The notes: generated from the sequence alone by a model not told the origin. 64,000 nt of DNA from Roseomonas aeriglobus (GCA_016937575.1 JAFHKN010000002.1:1364001-1428000), one strand, 5' to 3'. Positions 34,846 to 44,914 are shown, numbered from the stretch's first letter. Numbers and translations: made by a program.

Positions 34846-37272
34846 GTGCCAGCGGTGATCGTCAATGGCACGCACGACAGCGTTCTCGTAACGCTGTCGA
34901 TCGCTGTTGCGATCCTGGCTGCCTTCACGGCGCTCAGCTTGGCGAGCCGCGTTCGCGCCTCGCGCGGGCGGGCGCGGACGATCTGGGTGTCCGCCGCAGC
35001 GATTGCACTGGGCGGCGGCATCTGGTCGATGCATTTCGTGGCGATGCTGGCGTTCGTCATGCCGGGCATGCCGATGACCTACGACGTCGGCCTGACGCTG
35101 GCGTCGCTGGCGGTCGCCATCGCTTTCACCGCTGCGGGCTTTGCGGCGGTGAACTGGCAGGACGTCACTTGGCGGAGGATCATCGGCGCCGGCGTGCTGA
35201 TCGGCAGCGGTGCGATCGCCATGCACTATATGGGCATGGCGGCGATGCGAATGCCCGCGACTTTGCGCTACGATCCGCTGTGGGTGTGGATTTCGGTCGT
35301 TATCGCCCTGTTGGCGGCGATCGCTGCGACCTGGCTGGCTTCCCGCGAACAACGTATCGCTCGGCGCGTTCTCGCCGCGATCGTAATGGGGTTTGCGATC
35401 GCCGGGATGCACTACGCCGGCATGCACGCCGCGATCTTCACCATGGCGGCCGAAATCGACAGCGCGGCGGGCAGGACGAGCATCGGCCAGGCCTATCTGG
35501 CAGTTGGCATCAGCTGTCTGACGATCGTCATCCTGCTGGTATCGCTCGGCGCCGTGCAGGTGGAGCGCATTTACCGCCGTGCCGCCCGCCGGGAGGCGCG
35601 GGCGACGCTGCGCGTCACCATCGCCGACATATTGCGCGGTCAGAATGCGGACGCGGCGCTCCACGACATTGCCGCACTGCTCGGCGCCCATTTCGACGTC
35701 GTCCGCGCCGGGTTCGGCGATCTCGACCCCGATGCGGATGCGTTCGACTACAGTGTCTGCTGGACCGACGGCACCGTCGAGCCGCTGATCGGACAATTCC
35801 CGGCCGCCGCCTTCGGCCCGAAGATCGTCGCGGCGCTCAACGTCGGTCGGACGATCGCGATCGACGACTTGTTCGACAATGCGCTGAGCAAGGAGTCGCT
35901 TACCCGGGAAACCGCTCGCGAGGTCGAGACGCGTGCGATCCTGGTCGTCCCGTTCGTACGTCATGGCCGGCTGCGAACGATCGTCTATCTGAACGACCGG
36001 CGCCCACGGCGTTGGCGGTTGGACGAAATCTCTTTCATGGAGGAGGTCGCCGAACGCATTCGCCTGGTCATCGAACGCATCGCCGCCGAACAGGACCTGC
36101 GCCAGCTGAACGCCAGCCTGGAACAGCGGGTCGAGGCGCGAACGCGCGAATTGCAGGCGGTGCAGGAAGCGTTGCACCACATCCAGAAGATGGAGGCGAT
36201 CGGCCAGCTGACGGGCGGCGTGGCGCATGACTTCAACAATCTGCTGACTCCGATCATGGGCGCCCTCGATCGGCTGCATCACAAGCCGCTCGACGACGCG
36301 CGCGATGCGCGGCTCGTCGCGGGCGCCTTGCAGTCCGCGGAGCGTGCCAGGACCCTGGTCCAACGCCTTTTGACTTTTGCCCGCCGTCAACCGCTTCAGT
36401 TACAGGTCGTCGATGTGGGGGCGCTGGCACAGGGAATGGCCGCGCTGATCTCGGGCACGATCGGGCCGTCGATCCGCGTGGTGGTGGAGTCGGCGCCGGA
36501 TATCGGCTGCGCGCTGGCCGATCCCAATCAGCTCGAGATGGCATTGTTGAACCTGAGCGTGAACGCGCGAGATGCCATGCCCGATGGGGGGCTGCTCCAT
36601 ATTTCGGCCGATGGCGTCGTGCTCGACGACGACGGGAGCGCGCCGCTGCCGGCCGGGCGATATGTCCGCTTGCGGGTCGCCGATACCGGGGCGGGTATGG
36701 ACGCAGAGACGCAGCGGCGCGCGATCGAGCCTTTCTTCTCGACGAAGGGCGTCGGCCGAGGCACTGGGCTCGGCCTGTCGATGGCGCACGGCCTAGCCGC
36801 GCAGCTGGGCGGGGCATTGACGATCGACAGCGCTCCGGGAAAAGGCACGCGGATCGGCCTGTGGCTGCCGGAGCATTCCGCGGACCGCCCGGCGACACCT
36901 CCGAGCCAGTCCGCGACCACCCCCGTCTCCGGTGGTACGGTTCTGCTGGTCGATGACGAGGCGGTGGTGCGTGAGGCGACGGCGCAAATGCTCGCCGATC
37001 TGGGCTTTTGCGTCCACACCTGTGCCTCTGCGGAAGAAGCCCTGGCGGCAATCGAAGGGGGCGCGACCCCCGATGTGATCGTATCGGACCAGATCATGCC
37101 GGGCATCACCGGCACCGAGTTCATTCGCCGCGTCAAGGCGCGCCACCCGCAGGCGAAGACGCTGCTGATCTCGGGCTATTCGGACGAGGGCAACATCGAT
37201 CCGGCCTTGCCCCGCCTGACCAAACCGTTCGTCAAGAACGATCTGGCCGCGGCGCTGGCCGCGATCGTCTGA
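34846..37272 (+). CDS. MHYT-GAF hybrid histidine kinase
   Basis: The product has 808 residues. Residues 1-240 are an MHYT membrane sensor with seven helices and the motifs SMHFVAM, AMHYMGMAAM and GMHYAGMHA. A GAF-like domain follows (about 255-420: AALHDIAALLGAHFDVVRAGFGD). A coiled coil leads to HisKA with GVAHDFNNLLTPIMGAL (about 463), then HATPase with NQLEMALLNLSVNARDAM and GRGTGLGLSMAHGLAAQLGG. A C-terminal receiver (about 700-808) carries LLVDDEAVVREA and VIVSDQIMPGITG. MHYT domains are thought to bind copper and sense gases such as O2, CO or NO. GTG start with a G-rich ribosome site. No partner regulator adjoins it, so the output is unknown. Confidence 0.93.
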   Translation: MPAVIVNGTHDSVLVTLSIAVAILAAFTALSLASRVRASRGRARTIWVSAAAIALGGGIWSMHFVAMLAFVMPGMPMTYDVGLTLASLAVAIAFTAAGFAAVNWQDVTWRRIIGAGVLIGSGAIAMHYMGMAAMRMPATLRYDPLWVWISVVIALLAAIAATWLASREQRIARRVLAAIVMGFAIAGMHYAGMHAAIFTMAAEIDSAAGRTSIGQAYLAVGISCLTIVILLVSLGAVQVERIYRRAARREARATLRVTIADILRGQNADAALHDIAALLGAHFDVVRAGFGDLDPDADAFDYSVCWTDGTVEPLIGQFPAAAFGPKIVAALNVGRTIAIDDLFDNALSKESLTRETAREVETRAILVVPFVRHGRLRTIVYLNDRRPRRWRLDEISFMEEVAERIRLVIERIAAEQDLRQLNASLEQRVEARTRELQAVQEALHHIQKMEAIGQLTGGVAHDFNNLLTPIMGALDRLHHKPLDDARDARLVAGALQSAERARTLVQRLLTFARRQPLQLQVVDVGALAQGMAALISGTIGPSIRVVVESAPDIGCALADPNQLEMALLNLSVNARDAMPDGGLLHISADGVVLDDDGSAPLPAGRYVRLRVADTGAGMDAETQRRAIEPFFSTKGVGRGTGLGLSMAHGLAAQLGGALTIDSAPGKGTRIGLWLPEHSADRPATPPSQSATTPVSGGTVLLVDDEAVVREATAQMLADLGFCVHTCASAEEALAAIEGGATPDVIVSDQIMPGITGTEFIRRVKARHPQAKTLLISGYSDEGNIDPALPRLTKPFVKNDLAAALAAIV

Positions 37273-37324
37273 TCCTGATCGGGCGCCCCGCAGCGGCGTT
37301 TCCCGGTCACGGGGGCCAATCAGA

Positions 37325-38113
37325 TCAGACCGTTCGCACGGTGCCGCCGTCGATGATGAATTCCGCCCCGTGAATGGCCGCCGCGCGGTCTGAGGCGAGA
37401 TAGGCGATCAGGTCGGCGACTTCTGAAGGCTCGGCCGCGCGACCGATCGGAATGCCGCCCAGGCCATCCATGACCGACTGCCGCGCCTGCTCGATCGTCC
37501 CGCCCTGCGCTTGCAGCAAGCGTGCAAGGAAGTCCGCCGTAGCTTCGGTATTGATCCAGCCGGGCGAAACCGCGTTCACGCGAACACCCTTTGGGCCAAG
37601 CTCCTTGGAAAGCGCCTTGCTGTAGGTGCGCAGTGCGGCCTTGGCGGCGGCATAGGCGGTGGTCGATTCCGGCAGCGGCAGGATCGCCTGGATCGACGTG
37701 ACGTGCACGATGGTTCCGCGACCGCGCGCGATCATCTGCGGCGCGAGCAGCCGATCGAGTCGCACCGTCGCCAACAGGTTGAGGTTCAGTTCGGCCAGCC
37801 AATGCTCATCCGTCAGGGCAGCGAAGCCTCCGCCGGGCGACGACGAACCACCGACGACATGCGCCAGCACGTCGACCCCGCCCATGCGATCGAGCGCTGC
37901 ACGCGCAAATGCTTCGCTCCCCGCCGGCGTCGTCAGATCGGCCTGGACCAACGTCACGTCGTCGAGCGGCGCGGCATCCCCGCGCGCGGCGGTGATGACC
38001 TGAGCGCCAGCGTCGCGGAACCGCTCGACGGTCGCGCGCCCCAATCCTTTGGTGCCGCCGCTGACCAGGACGCGCTTGCCAGCGAATTCGCGGGGATCGA
38101 CGGTAACGCTCAC
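37325..38113 (-). CDS. SDR-family oxidoreductase
   Basis: The product has 262 residues of a classical SDR: VLVSGGTKGLGRATVERF (nucleotide binding), IVHVTSIQAILPLPESTTAYAAAKAALRTYSKAL (Ser and YxxxK catalytic set), VRVNAVSPGWINTEA and a C-terminal IHGAEFIIDGGTVRTV. The GTG overlaps the stop of the NTF2-like gene as GTGA, so the two form a coupled pair. NAD(P)-dependent, substrate unknown. A divergent LysR gene probably regulates the pair. Confidence 0.9.
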   Translation of the reverse strand: MSVTVDPREFAGKRVLVSGGTKGLGRATVERFRDAGAQVITAARGDAAPLDDVTLVQADLTTPAGSEAFARAALDRMGGVDVLAHVVGGSSSPGGGFAALTDEHWLAELNLNLLATVRLDRLLAPQMIARGRGTIVHVTSIQAILPLPESTTAYAAAKAALRTYSKALSKELGPKGVRVNAVSPGWINTEATADFLARLLQAQGGTIEQARQSVMDGLGGIPIGRAAEPSEVADLIAYLASDRAAAIHGAEFIIDGGTVRTV

Positions 38114-38439
38114 AGCGTGATCTCCAGCGTCGTGATGGCATCGTTTTCGATCACGAAGTCGTAGGTGAAGCGCAGCGGGCTGCCGGGAAAGTCGCCATGT
38201 GATGGGCCGGCGAGGACGATATGATCGGCCTGCCGCCGCACGCTGTCGGGCGTGAAAATTGCCTTCACGGGGAGCACCTCGTCCTCGAACAGCGCTCGAA
38301 TTCTGGGCGCGCCTGCGAAGCGCTTTCCGTTGTCCTTCACGACCGCATTCTCGGCGAAGGGCCGCATCATCGCGTCCACATCCAGACGAGCGTTCGCCGC
38401 GACGAAATCGGCGATGGGTTTGGGAAGTTCGATCGACAT
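38110..38439 (-). CDS. NTF2-like (SnoaL-type) small protein
   Basis: The product has 109 residues. The pattern [43 protein letters not shown], followed by strands ending [19 protein letters not shown], is typical of the nuclear transport factor 2-like cone fold. Members act as isomerases, dehydratases or binding proteins for small molecules; no catalytic set can be assigned. It is the first gene of a pair with the SDR and faces a LysR gene. Confidence 0.82.
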   Translation of the reverse strand: MSIELPKPIADFVAANARLDVDAMMRPFAENAVVKDNGKRFAGAPRIRALFEDEVLPVKAIFTPDSVRRQADHIVLAGPSHGDFPGSPLRFTYDFVIENDAITTLEITL

Positions 38440-38535
38440 TGCTCAACTCCTTGACGGGATGCTGCAAAGCTAGCGATACCGATCGTCCCTGATAATCGGG
38501 GAAAACCATGATGAGGCGTTGCGAAAAGTGGGACA

Positions 38536-39429
38536 ATGGCGACCCCTGGCTTGATCGAGTTCGACGCGGTGCTGTCCATTGCGCGGCTCGGATCATTTCG
38601 CGCCGCTGCGCTGGAGCTGGGACTATCGACCACGGCACTCAGCAATCTGATCGGAAAGCTCGAACGGCGTTTGGGCGTTCGGCTGTTCAACCGGACGACT
38701 CGGAGTGTCTCGCTGACCGACGCGGGGCGGACTTTCGTAGATCAGGCGGGGCCGGCGGTACGGATGTTGCACGACGCGGTGGAGGCCGCCAGCGCGCAGC
38801 AGGAAGCACCATCGGGGACGCTTCGGATCAACGCCTTCGCAACGGGCGCTCGCGAAATCCTGCGCCCCCTGCTTCTCGCCTTCTTGCGCCGATATCCGCA
38901 GGTTCATGTCGACCTGGTGACCGAGGGGCGCGTCGTCGACATCGTGGCGGCCGGTTTCGACCTCGGTCTGCGGAGCGCCGACCTTGTGCCGAGCGACATG
39001 ATCGCCGTCCCGATCGGCCCGCCGCGGCGGTTCGCGGTGGTGGCGACACCCGATTATGTCACCGCACACGGAACGCCCCGCGTGCCGCCGGATCTGCTGC
39101 AGCACCCGTGCTTGCGCATCCGCCTGCCGAACGGCGCGCTGCACCGCTGGGCGTTCGAAAAGGATGGCCAGCCAGTGCAGATCGACGTCAGCGGGCCGAT
39201 GACGCTCGACGAAGCAAGCCTGGCACGCATCACGGTGCTCGATCACATCGGCGTCGGCTACTTCATGGAATCGGACGTTCGCGAGGATATCGACGCTGGC
39301 CGTCTCGTACGGTTGCTAGCGGACTGGACGCCGCCTTTATCGCCGCTGTGCCTCTACTATCCCAACCGCCGAAACCCCTCCGCCGCATTCCGGGCGCTGA
39401 TCGAGATGGCGAGGGCGGCGAAACGATAG
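38536..39429 (+). CDS. LysR-family transcriptional regulator
   Basis: The product has 297 residues. The HTH is [58 protein letters not shown], followed by the effector domain ([48 protein letters not shown]). It diverges from the NTF2-like/SDR pair. The 96-base gap holds the GC-flanked imperfect palindrome CCCTGATAATCGGGG (38487-38501), a possible LysR site. Confidence 0.9.
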   Translation: MATPGLIEFDAVLSIARLGSFRAAALELGLSTTALSNLIGKLERRLGVRLFNRTTRSVSLTDAGRTFVDQAGPAVRMLHDAVEAASAQQEAPSGTLRINAFATGAREILRPLLLAFLRRYPQVHVDLVTEGRVVDIVAAGFDLGLRSADLVPSDMIAVPIGPPRRFAVVATPDYVTAHGTPRVPPDLLQHPCLRIRLPNGALHRWAFEKDGQPVQIDVSGPMTLDEASLARITVLDHIGVGYFMESDVREDIDAGRLVRLLADWTPPLSPLCLYYPNRRNPSAAFRALIEMARAAKR

Positions 39430-40035
39430 GAAGCGGTTATCGATACTGCGAGACGCCTGCATAGGCATCCGACACAGAGCGCGCGCAACAAACGAGCCAA
39501 ATTCTTTCTCGATCTGGCCCGCCACTTGGGGCGTCGATGTGCGACTGAAACAAGTCAAAGCGCTGCGTGACGCAACATGTGATGGCGGCGTGACCAACTG
39601 GGCCGGCGCAGTTCGAGCCTGGCAAGCCTTGGATGCGAAGCATCAGAGTGCCGCGTCACTCACGCCCGAGCGACCGGTAATGATCGACGGGGTCGCCGGG
39701 ATCACTTCGGAGGTGTCGGCATCACTGTGCTGGCGAGAAGATGAGTGTTGGAACGGTGGTCGCGATCAGCTGCCCGGCGCTGATAATCCTGCCGATTGTC
39801 GGATTCGTGTTGGCGGGCTGATCGCGGTGCCGGTCGGCGGAGGCTGAGGTTTAGCGATCGGCTTCGCCATCTTCGTGACGATCCTTGGGTTCAGCGGATA
39901 TGCTCTAATTCAATTGCATCGCCGCAGTTGAAGATCGCCATAGCGGACGCTTTGTCGACCGAGCTTACAAGGCTTGGTGACCGCCCTCTTCGATGGCTAC
40001 CGCATGTTCGTGGACGCGAAGCCGACATAGGCTTG
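39430..40035. other. About 600 bases without a convincing gene
   Basis: Codon usage here is irregular and lower in GC than the surroundings. I find only a 26-codon ATG frame at 39741-39821 encoding a hydrophobic peptide (MSVGTVVAISCPALIILPIV, then GFVLAG). It could be a one-helix membrane peptide or the remnant of a longer small membrane protein, since hydrophobic codons continue after the stop (IAVPVGGG, then IGFAIFVTILGF in a nearby frame). No tRNA, repeat or terminator was evident. Confidence 0.4.
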
Positions 40036-40932
40036 CTAATCTTTTGTCTCAGCACAGCCGCTCACCCGTCCCATTGCTGATGCAACTTCGCGTTCTGCTT
40101 GCTGGAAGCCATAATCTGGGATGATCGCGTTCGTACTAGCCGTTACGTCCGACCAGCGGGCGGCGACCTCCTCCCCAGCACTGGGAGCCCCCCCGATGTG
40201 AATGCCACTGGTCAGGGTAACAGTCGCAGCGGCGAAATGACCGGCACCGGCGCAAAGGATCGCGCGGGTCGGAGCGTCATCGCCGACCAACGCGAGCAGG
40301 CCGGGGCTGACGAGCGCTGGGTCGAGAAACCGCAGGCTATCGTCCGTCAGCACGCCGTGGGTCATTTGCGTGGCTGCAGTCGGGGCAAGACTGTTCACGC
40401 GAATACCGTACTTCTCCCCTTCGATCGCCAGTGTCTGCATCAGGCCGACAAGCGCCATCTTTGCAGCACCATAGTTCGCCTGACCGAAGTTGCCGTACAG
40501 GCCCGAGGACGACGTCGTCATAACAATGCGGCCGTAGCGGCGTTCGCGCATTGGTTCCCACACCGCCTTCGAACAGATCGCGGCGCCCATCAGGTGGACG
40601 TCCACGACCTGGCGGAAGTCGTCCATCGTCATCTTGGCGAAGCTCTTGTCGCGGAGGATCCCGGCATTGTTGATGAGGATGTCGACTTGGCCGAACCGGG
40701 TCAGTACCTGATCGATCATCGCGTCGACGGCGGCTTCGTCAGTTACCGATCCGCCGACGGCAAGCGCGGTGCCGCCGGCCGCGGTGATTTCGTCCGCGAC
40801 CGTCGCTGCATTCGCTTCCGACACGTCGTTGACGATCACTGTCGCGCCCTGCCCGGCGAGATAGAGCGAATGGCAGCGGCCGAGGCCCCCACCGGCGCCA
40901 GTGACGATAGCGACGCGGTTTGCGAGCTTCAT
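40036..40932 (-). CDS. SDR-family dehydrogenase, (3R)-hydroxyacyl-CoA dehydrogenase-like
   Basis: The product has 298 residues. VAIVTGAGGGLGRCHSLYLAGQGATVIVND and VDILINNAGILRDKSFAKMT are the cofactor and NNAG motifs; Ser and YxxxK lie in TTSSSGLYGNFGQANYGAAKMAL. The NAGILRDKSF and GLYGNFGQANY blocks are those of the 17-beta-HSD type 4/hydroxyacyl-CoA dehydrogenase SDRs, which act on acyl-CoA chains or steroids. A 90-residue C-terminal extension is usual in that group. With an acyl-CoA ligase and a TetR gene next door and a shared operator motif, it probably belongs to the same catabolic route. Confidence 0.88.
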   Translation of the reverse strand: MKLANRVAIVTGAGGGLGRCHSLYLAGQGATVIVNDVSEANAATVADEITAAGGTALAVGGSVTDEAAVDAMIDQVLTRFGQVDILINNAGILRDKSFAKMTMDDFRQVVDVHLMGAAICSKAVWEPMRERRYGRIVMTTSSSGLYGNFGQANYGAAKMALVGLMQTLAIEGEKYGIRVNSLAPTAATQMTHGVLTDDSLRFLDPALVSPGLLALVGDDAPTRAILCAGAGHFAAATVTLTSGIHIGGAPSAGEEVAARWSDVTASTNAIIPDYGFQQAEREVASAMGRVSGCAETKD

Positions 40933-40946
40933 GGACGATCCTCTTC

Positions 40947-40970
40947 TGTAAGCTTCCGCCGTAACTTACA
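40947..40970. promoter_or_regulatory. Inverted repeat in the SDR promoter
   Basis: TGTAAG (40947-40952) and CTTACA (40965-40970) are perfect inverted copies; several inner positions also pair, giving a 24-bp dyad. It starts 15 bases upstream of the SDR start codon. Size and symmetry fit a TetR-family operator. Confidence 0.5.
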
Positions 40971-40980
40971 TGCCGCGAAG

Positions 40981-41000
40981 TTCACTATCAAGAGAGTGAA
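40981..41000. promoter_or_regulatory. 20-bp palindromic operator, copy 1
   Basis: TTCACTATCAAGAGAGTGAA has perfect TTCACT/AGTGAA arms. It matches the site at 49458-49477 upstream of the TonB receptor at 16 of 20 positions, which suggests one regulator, most simply the adjacent TetR protein. Confidence 0.6.
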
Positions 41001-41007
41001 GAAACCG

Positions 41008-41688
41008 TCAGCCGTTGTTTTTGCAGATCTGCCGAAAGCCGGCGGCCATGAAAGAGGCCATGCGCTCTTTCACCGCCACGAAGTCATCTGACTTGCACAG
41101 GCCATGGGACAATTTGTCGATGCGACCGGTGCGCGCGAGCGTCAGCATCAGAGCTCCGGTGACAAAGTGATAGCCCCAGAAGATGTCTGCCTCCGCGCAG
41201 TCGGGCAGCGCCTTCTTCAGCAGGTCAATCAGGCGAAGCACGACCGGGTCGAAATGCTCGTCCATCAGTTCGGCTCCCCATTCAGGGGTGTTGGCGACTT
41301 GCGCGCCGAGCGCGGCATAGTTCTTCCAGCCCTCACCACCCTCGATATAGAGGTCGAGATCGGTGTCGAGGAACGCGCGCAACGCGCCTTCGACCGTGGG
41401 TTTGCCGGCGCACGCTGCTTCATACGCGTCGAGTGCCTGCATCCGGCGCTCGCTTGTCACGACTGCGCGGCGCGAGAAGACCGCGTCGAACAGCGTCGTT
41501 TTGTCGGAGAAATAATAGTTCAGTAGCGTGTGGTGAACGCCGACGCGTTTGGCGACGTCCTTTAAAGTGACGCCGTGCAGCCCGTGTTTCGAAAACAGAT
41601 ATTCCGCCGCGTCGAGGATCTGCTCCATCGTTTCGGCACGTTGTTCGGCCTTTTTCGAGCGGCGGGGGGCTTTGACATTCTCTTGCAC
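41008..41688 (-). CDS. TetR-family transcriptional regulator
   Basis: The product has 226 residues. The HTH at about 15-60 reads AETMEQILDAAEYLFSKHGLHGVTLKDVAKRVGVHHTLLNYYFSDKTTLFDAVF. The ligand domain includes WKNYAALGAQVANTPEWGAELMDEHFDPVV. GTG at 41688 is the likeliest start; a further in-frame GTG lies upstream. It sits between the SDR and the acyl-CoA ligase gene, and the two 20-bp palindromes at the SDR and TonB-receptor promoters are its probable targets (inference). Confidence 0.9.
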   Translation of the reverse strand: MQENVKAPRRSKKAEQRAETMEQILDAAEYLFSKHGLHGVTLKDVAKRVGVHHTLLNYYFSDKTTLFDAVFSRRAVVTSERRMQALDAYEAACAGKPTVEGALRAFLDTDLDLYIEGGEGWKNYAALGAQVANTPEWGAELMDEHFDPVVLRLIDLLKKALPDCAEADIFWGYHFVTGALMLTLARTGRIDKLSHGLCKSDDFVAVKERMASFMAAGFRQICKNNG

Positions 41689-41720
41689 GCTAACATCTGT
41701 CGGGTGCGACAGCACGGTCG

Positions 41721-43304
41721 TCAAGCCGCACCGAATTCGGCACGCAGCCGAAGCTTGTCGATCTTGCCGGTCGGCGCGAGCGGCATGGCGGGCAAGCGGA
41801 CGACGGCGTCCGGGATCCACCAGGAGGCCACGCGGCCCTTCAGCGCGCCGAGCAGGTCGCTGTCGGTGACCCGATCCTCGCGCAATTCGACAAGCAAGAT
41901 CGGGCGCTCGCCCCATTTGAGGTCGCTGCGGCCGATGACCGCGGCGAGCGAGACTTGCGGCAAAGCGCCGACGACGGCTTCGATCTCGGCGGGGTTTATC
42001 CATTCGCCGCCCGACTTGATCAGATCCTTGGCCCGGCCCGTGATCGTCAGATTGCCCGCCGCGTCGATCCGCGCGAGATCGCCAGTCGTGAACCAGCCAT
42101 CGGCATCGCAGGCGCTGTCGGCTTGCCCGAAATAGCGATCGACCACCGCCGCGCCGCGCACGCGCAGATGGCCGTCGCCGTCGCGTTGGTTGGGCAGGGG
42201 GGTCCCGTCGGCGTCGGTCAGTAACAGGTCGACGCCGATCGCGGGCTTGCCAGAATGGGCGGCCGAGCGATCGGCGTCGCCGGGGCGCGCAACGGTGCCG
42301 GAGGGGGAAAGTTCGGTCATTCCCCAGCTAGTCTGCACCTCGACGCCCAGCCGGGCTTCCAACCGCTCCATCAACGCTGGCGGCAAGGGCGCACCGCCGA
42401 CGATTACGCGCTTGAGCGACGGCAGCTCGCCTCCCGTCGCTTCGAGATGTTCGACCAGACCGAGCCACACGGTCGGTACGCCGACAGCGACGGTCACCCG
42501 TTCCTGCGCGATCAATCGTGCCAGGCTCGCGCCGTCGGTCTTGCGGCCGGGCAGCACCAGCGTCGCGCCTGCGGCAGGTGCCGCGAACGGCAGGCCCCAG
42601 GCGTTGGCATGGAACATCGGCACGACCGCCAGCACCGTGTCAGCGGCCGAGATCGCCATCGTATCGACCTGCAACAGCCGCAGCGTGTGCAGGAAGCTCG
42701 ATCGGTGGGTGTAGGTGACGCCCTTCGGCGCGCCGGTAGTTCCGGAGGTGAAGCACAGGCCTGAGGGCGCCGTCTCCGCGAACCGACCCCAGGCGACGCC
42801 GCAACCGGCCGATGCCATCAGCGAGTCGAGCGTCACGATCCGCGCCCGTGCGGCGATGGCGGGATCGGGCGTGCCGTCGATCACGAGAATATGACTGATA
42901 ACCGGCGTCTGTTCGGAAATCGCGGCGGCCAGCGGCAGCAGGTCGGCGCTGACGATCAACACCGATGCTTCCGACTGCCGGACCATCGCCCCCAGTTGAT
43001 CGGCGGTCAGGCGCGGATTGAGCGTGTGGCACACCGCGCCCATACCCATCGTGCCATACCACGCTTCGACATGCGCCGCGCTGTTCCAAGCGAGGGTCGC
43101 GACCCGAGCGCCGGTGGTGACGCCCAGGCTGGCCAGCACGGCGGAGACGGTGCGGGCACGATCCTCCAGCGCGGCATAGCCGATGCGCGTCGTGTCGCCG
43201 CTGTCGGTCGCGGTCACGACCTCTACCTCAGGGTGCCATTTCGCGGCGTGGCACAGAAACCGGTCGAGCGTCAGCTCATAGTCCTGCATGCTTCCGTCGA
43301 TCAT
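41721..43304 (-). CDS. AMP-binding acyl-CoA synthetase
   Basis: The product has 527 residues of the ANL superfamily. Core motifs are GLCFTSGTTGAPKGVTYTHRSS (A3), TSWGMTELSPSGTV (A5), DGWFTTGDLARIDAAGNL (A7), GRAKDLIKSGGEWINPAEIE (A8) and LAPTGKIDKLRLR with catalytic Lys (A10). The VTYTHRS and MFHANAWGLPF blocks are typical of medium/long-chain and aryl-acid CoA ligases. It activates a carboxylic acid, plausibly the acid freed by the upstream esterase. The ATG overlaps the esterase stop (ATGA), making it the last gene of the receptor-MFS-esterase-ligase operon. Confidence 0.92.
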   Translation of the reverse strand: MIDGSMQDYELTLDRFLCHAAKWHPEVEVVTATDSGDTTRIGYAALEDRARTVSAVLASLGVTTGARVATLAWNSAAHVEAWYGTMGMGAVCHTLNPRLTADQLGAMVRQSEASVLIVSADLLPLAAAISEQTPVISHILVIDGTPDPAIAARARIVTLDSLMASAGCGVAWGRFAETAPSGLCFTSGTTGAPKGVTYTHRSSFLHTLRLLQVDTMAISAADTVLAVVPMFHANAWGLPFAAPAAGATLVLPGRKTDGASLARLIAQERVTVAVGVPTVWLGLVEHLEATGGELPSLKRVIVGGAPLPPALMERLEARLGVEVQTSWGMTELSPSGTVARPGDADRSAAHSGKPAIGVDLLLTDADGTPLPNQRDGDGHLRVRGAAVVDRYFGQADSACDADGWFTTGDLARIDAAGNLTITGRAKDLIKSGGEWINPAEIEAVVGALPQVSLAAVIGRSDLKWGERPILLVELREDRVTDSDLLGALKGRVASWWIPDAVVRLPAMPLAPTGKIDKLRLRAEFGAA

Positions 43305-44914
43305 TTGCAGCCTGCCGTCTTGGCGAGCACCGGCGAAGCGAGGCCGGCGTTGAAGCCCCAAGGCTGGTTGCCCGCCGCGCGTCGGCGGCACATGGCGGCT
43401 TCGTGCAGCGCGAACATGCCGGGCATCAGTTTGCGCCGCGGCTCGGGCTTTGCGACGAACGCCATATAGTTGCCGTCCTTGCCATAGGCCTGCCAATCTG
43501 CCTGTCCCGACGCGATCGGCGTGCCGGTCTTGGCGAACGACGTCCAATAGCCGAGCATTGCGTCCGACAGCCGCCGCTCGGCCAGCGTGTCGGGGACCTT
43601 TGGCCACATCGGCGGGGTCTTGTCGGCGGTGCCGAACACGAACGGGATTTCGGAGGCGTGAAAGGCGTGCAGGCCGTTATCGTCCGCCGCCGGATAGCCA
43701 TGGTCGAACAGATAGAGATAACCGCGCTGGCCGATCGCAGTCTGGCCGATCGCCAAGCGCTGCGAGGTCCAGCCGTACAGCGCATCACGCGCGGTCGCGA
43801 GCATCGATTCGCCGATATGGCTTGCCGGGTAGAGGGTAAGGAACGGGTCGGCGAGGTCGCCATAGCGCGCGCGGATCGTCGCCTCATACGCCGCGGCGTC
43901 GGCGGGCGCGGGGGGCAGAAGAACGCGCATCGACCGCACTTCGCCCGCGTTGAACCCGGCGATCAGCGGCACCGGCGCCTGCTCGCCGCGGTCCCAGGTA
44001 TCGACCAACTGGCGGGTCAGCAGCTTGCCGTCGATCGTGCCCCAGGGAACATAGCCCTTGGCGAGCGCCGTCGAGGCGAGCTTCGTCGCGTCCATCGCGC
44101 GCAGGTCGGCCAGAGTGGTCGCGCCCAGCATCGTGGCGATAGTCGTGCCGGTCGTCTCGGCCGACGGCGTGCCGTGCGCGGCGGTCTTCAGCTCGGGCGT
44201 CGAGACCATATAGGCGCTTTGAGCGATGCCCTTGGCAAACAGCCCACGCGCCGCGGGGCTGGCCATCAGGTGCATGACGCTCAGGCCGCCCGCGGACTCG
44301 CCAGCGATGGTAACGTTGGCCGGATCGCCGCCGAACGCCGCGATGTTGCGCTTGACCCATTCGAGCGCCGCGATCTGGTCGCGCAGGCCGTAATTGCCCG
44401 ATGTCCCTTCTGCACTCTCGGCGCTAAGTTCGGGATGGGCAAGATAGCCGAGGATGCCCAGGCGATAGTTGATCGACACGACGATCATGCCGGTGCCGGC
44501 CATCCTGGCGGCGTCGTACATCTGTTCGTGGCTGTAGCCCGACACCAAAGCCCCGCCGTGAATCCAAACGAGCACCGGCAGCTTCTGCACATCCTTCGGC
44601 GCCCAGACGTTGAGCGTCAGGCAGTCCTCGCCCATCTGCTGCGGCGGGTTGGTGTAGATGCCCAGATTGCGCTCGCGCGGCTGGACACAGGCCTGGCCGA
44701 AGCGCTTGGCCTGGCGCACGCCATCCCACGCCGGCAGCGCGACTGGCGGTTTCCATCGTAGCGGGCCGACTGGTGGCTGGGCATAGGGAATGCCGCGGAA
44801 GATGGTGAGGCCGTTCTCGGTCGTGCCCTCCAGCGTGCCGGCGGGCGCCGTCACGGTCTGCGCGAGGGCAGGGGCGGCACCAGCGAGCAGCGCCGCGGCG
44901 ATCAGGATTTTCAT
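43301..44914 (-). CDS. Carboxylesterase type B, exported
   Basis: The product has 537 residues. The signal peptide is MKILIAAALLAGAAPALAQ. Alpha/beta-hydrolase features are FRGIPYAQPPVGPLRWKPP, EDCLTLNVWAP, VLVWIHGGALVSGYS (oxyanion hole), VTIAGESAGGLSVMHL (nucleophile Ser, about 210), and FHASEIPFVFGT with catalytic His. It should split an ester in the periplasm before or during uptake. It overlaps the MFS gene upstream and the ligase downstream by 4 bases each, so the three are one operon. Confidence 0.93.
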   Translation of the reverse strand: MKILIAAALLAGAAPALAQTVTAPAGTLEGTTENGLTIFRGIPYAQPPVGPLRWKPPVALPAWDGVRQAKRFGQACVQPRERNLGIYTNPPQQMGEDCLTLNVWAPKDVQKLPVLVWIHGGALVSGYSHEQMYDAARMAGTGMIVVSINYRLGILGYLAHPELSAESAEGTSGNYGLRDQIAALEWVKRNIAAFGGDPANVTIAGESAGGLSVMHLMASPAARGLFAKGIAQSAYMVSTPELKTAAHGTPSAETTGTTIATMLGATTLADLRAMDATKLASTALAKGYVPWGTIDGKLLTRQLVDTWDRGEQAPVPLIAGFNAGEVRSMRVLLPPAPADAAAYEATIRARYGDLADPFLTLYPASHIGESMLATARDALYGWTSQRLAIGQTAIGQRGYLYLFDHGYPAADDNGLHAFHASEIPFVFGTADKTPPMWPKVPDTLAERRLSDAMLGYWTSFAKTGTPIASGQADWQAYGKDGNYMAFVAKPEPRRKLMPGMFALHEAAMCRRRAAGNQPWGFNAGLASPVLAKTAGCK

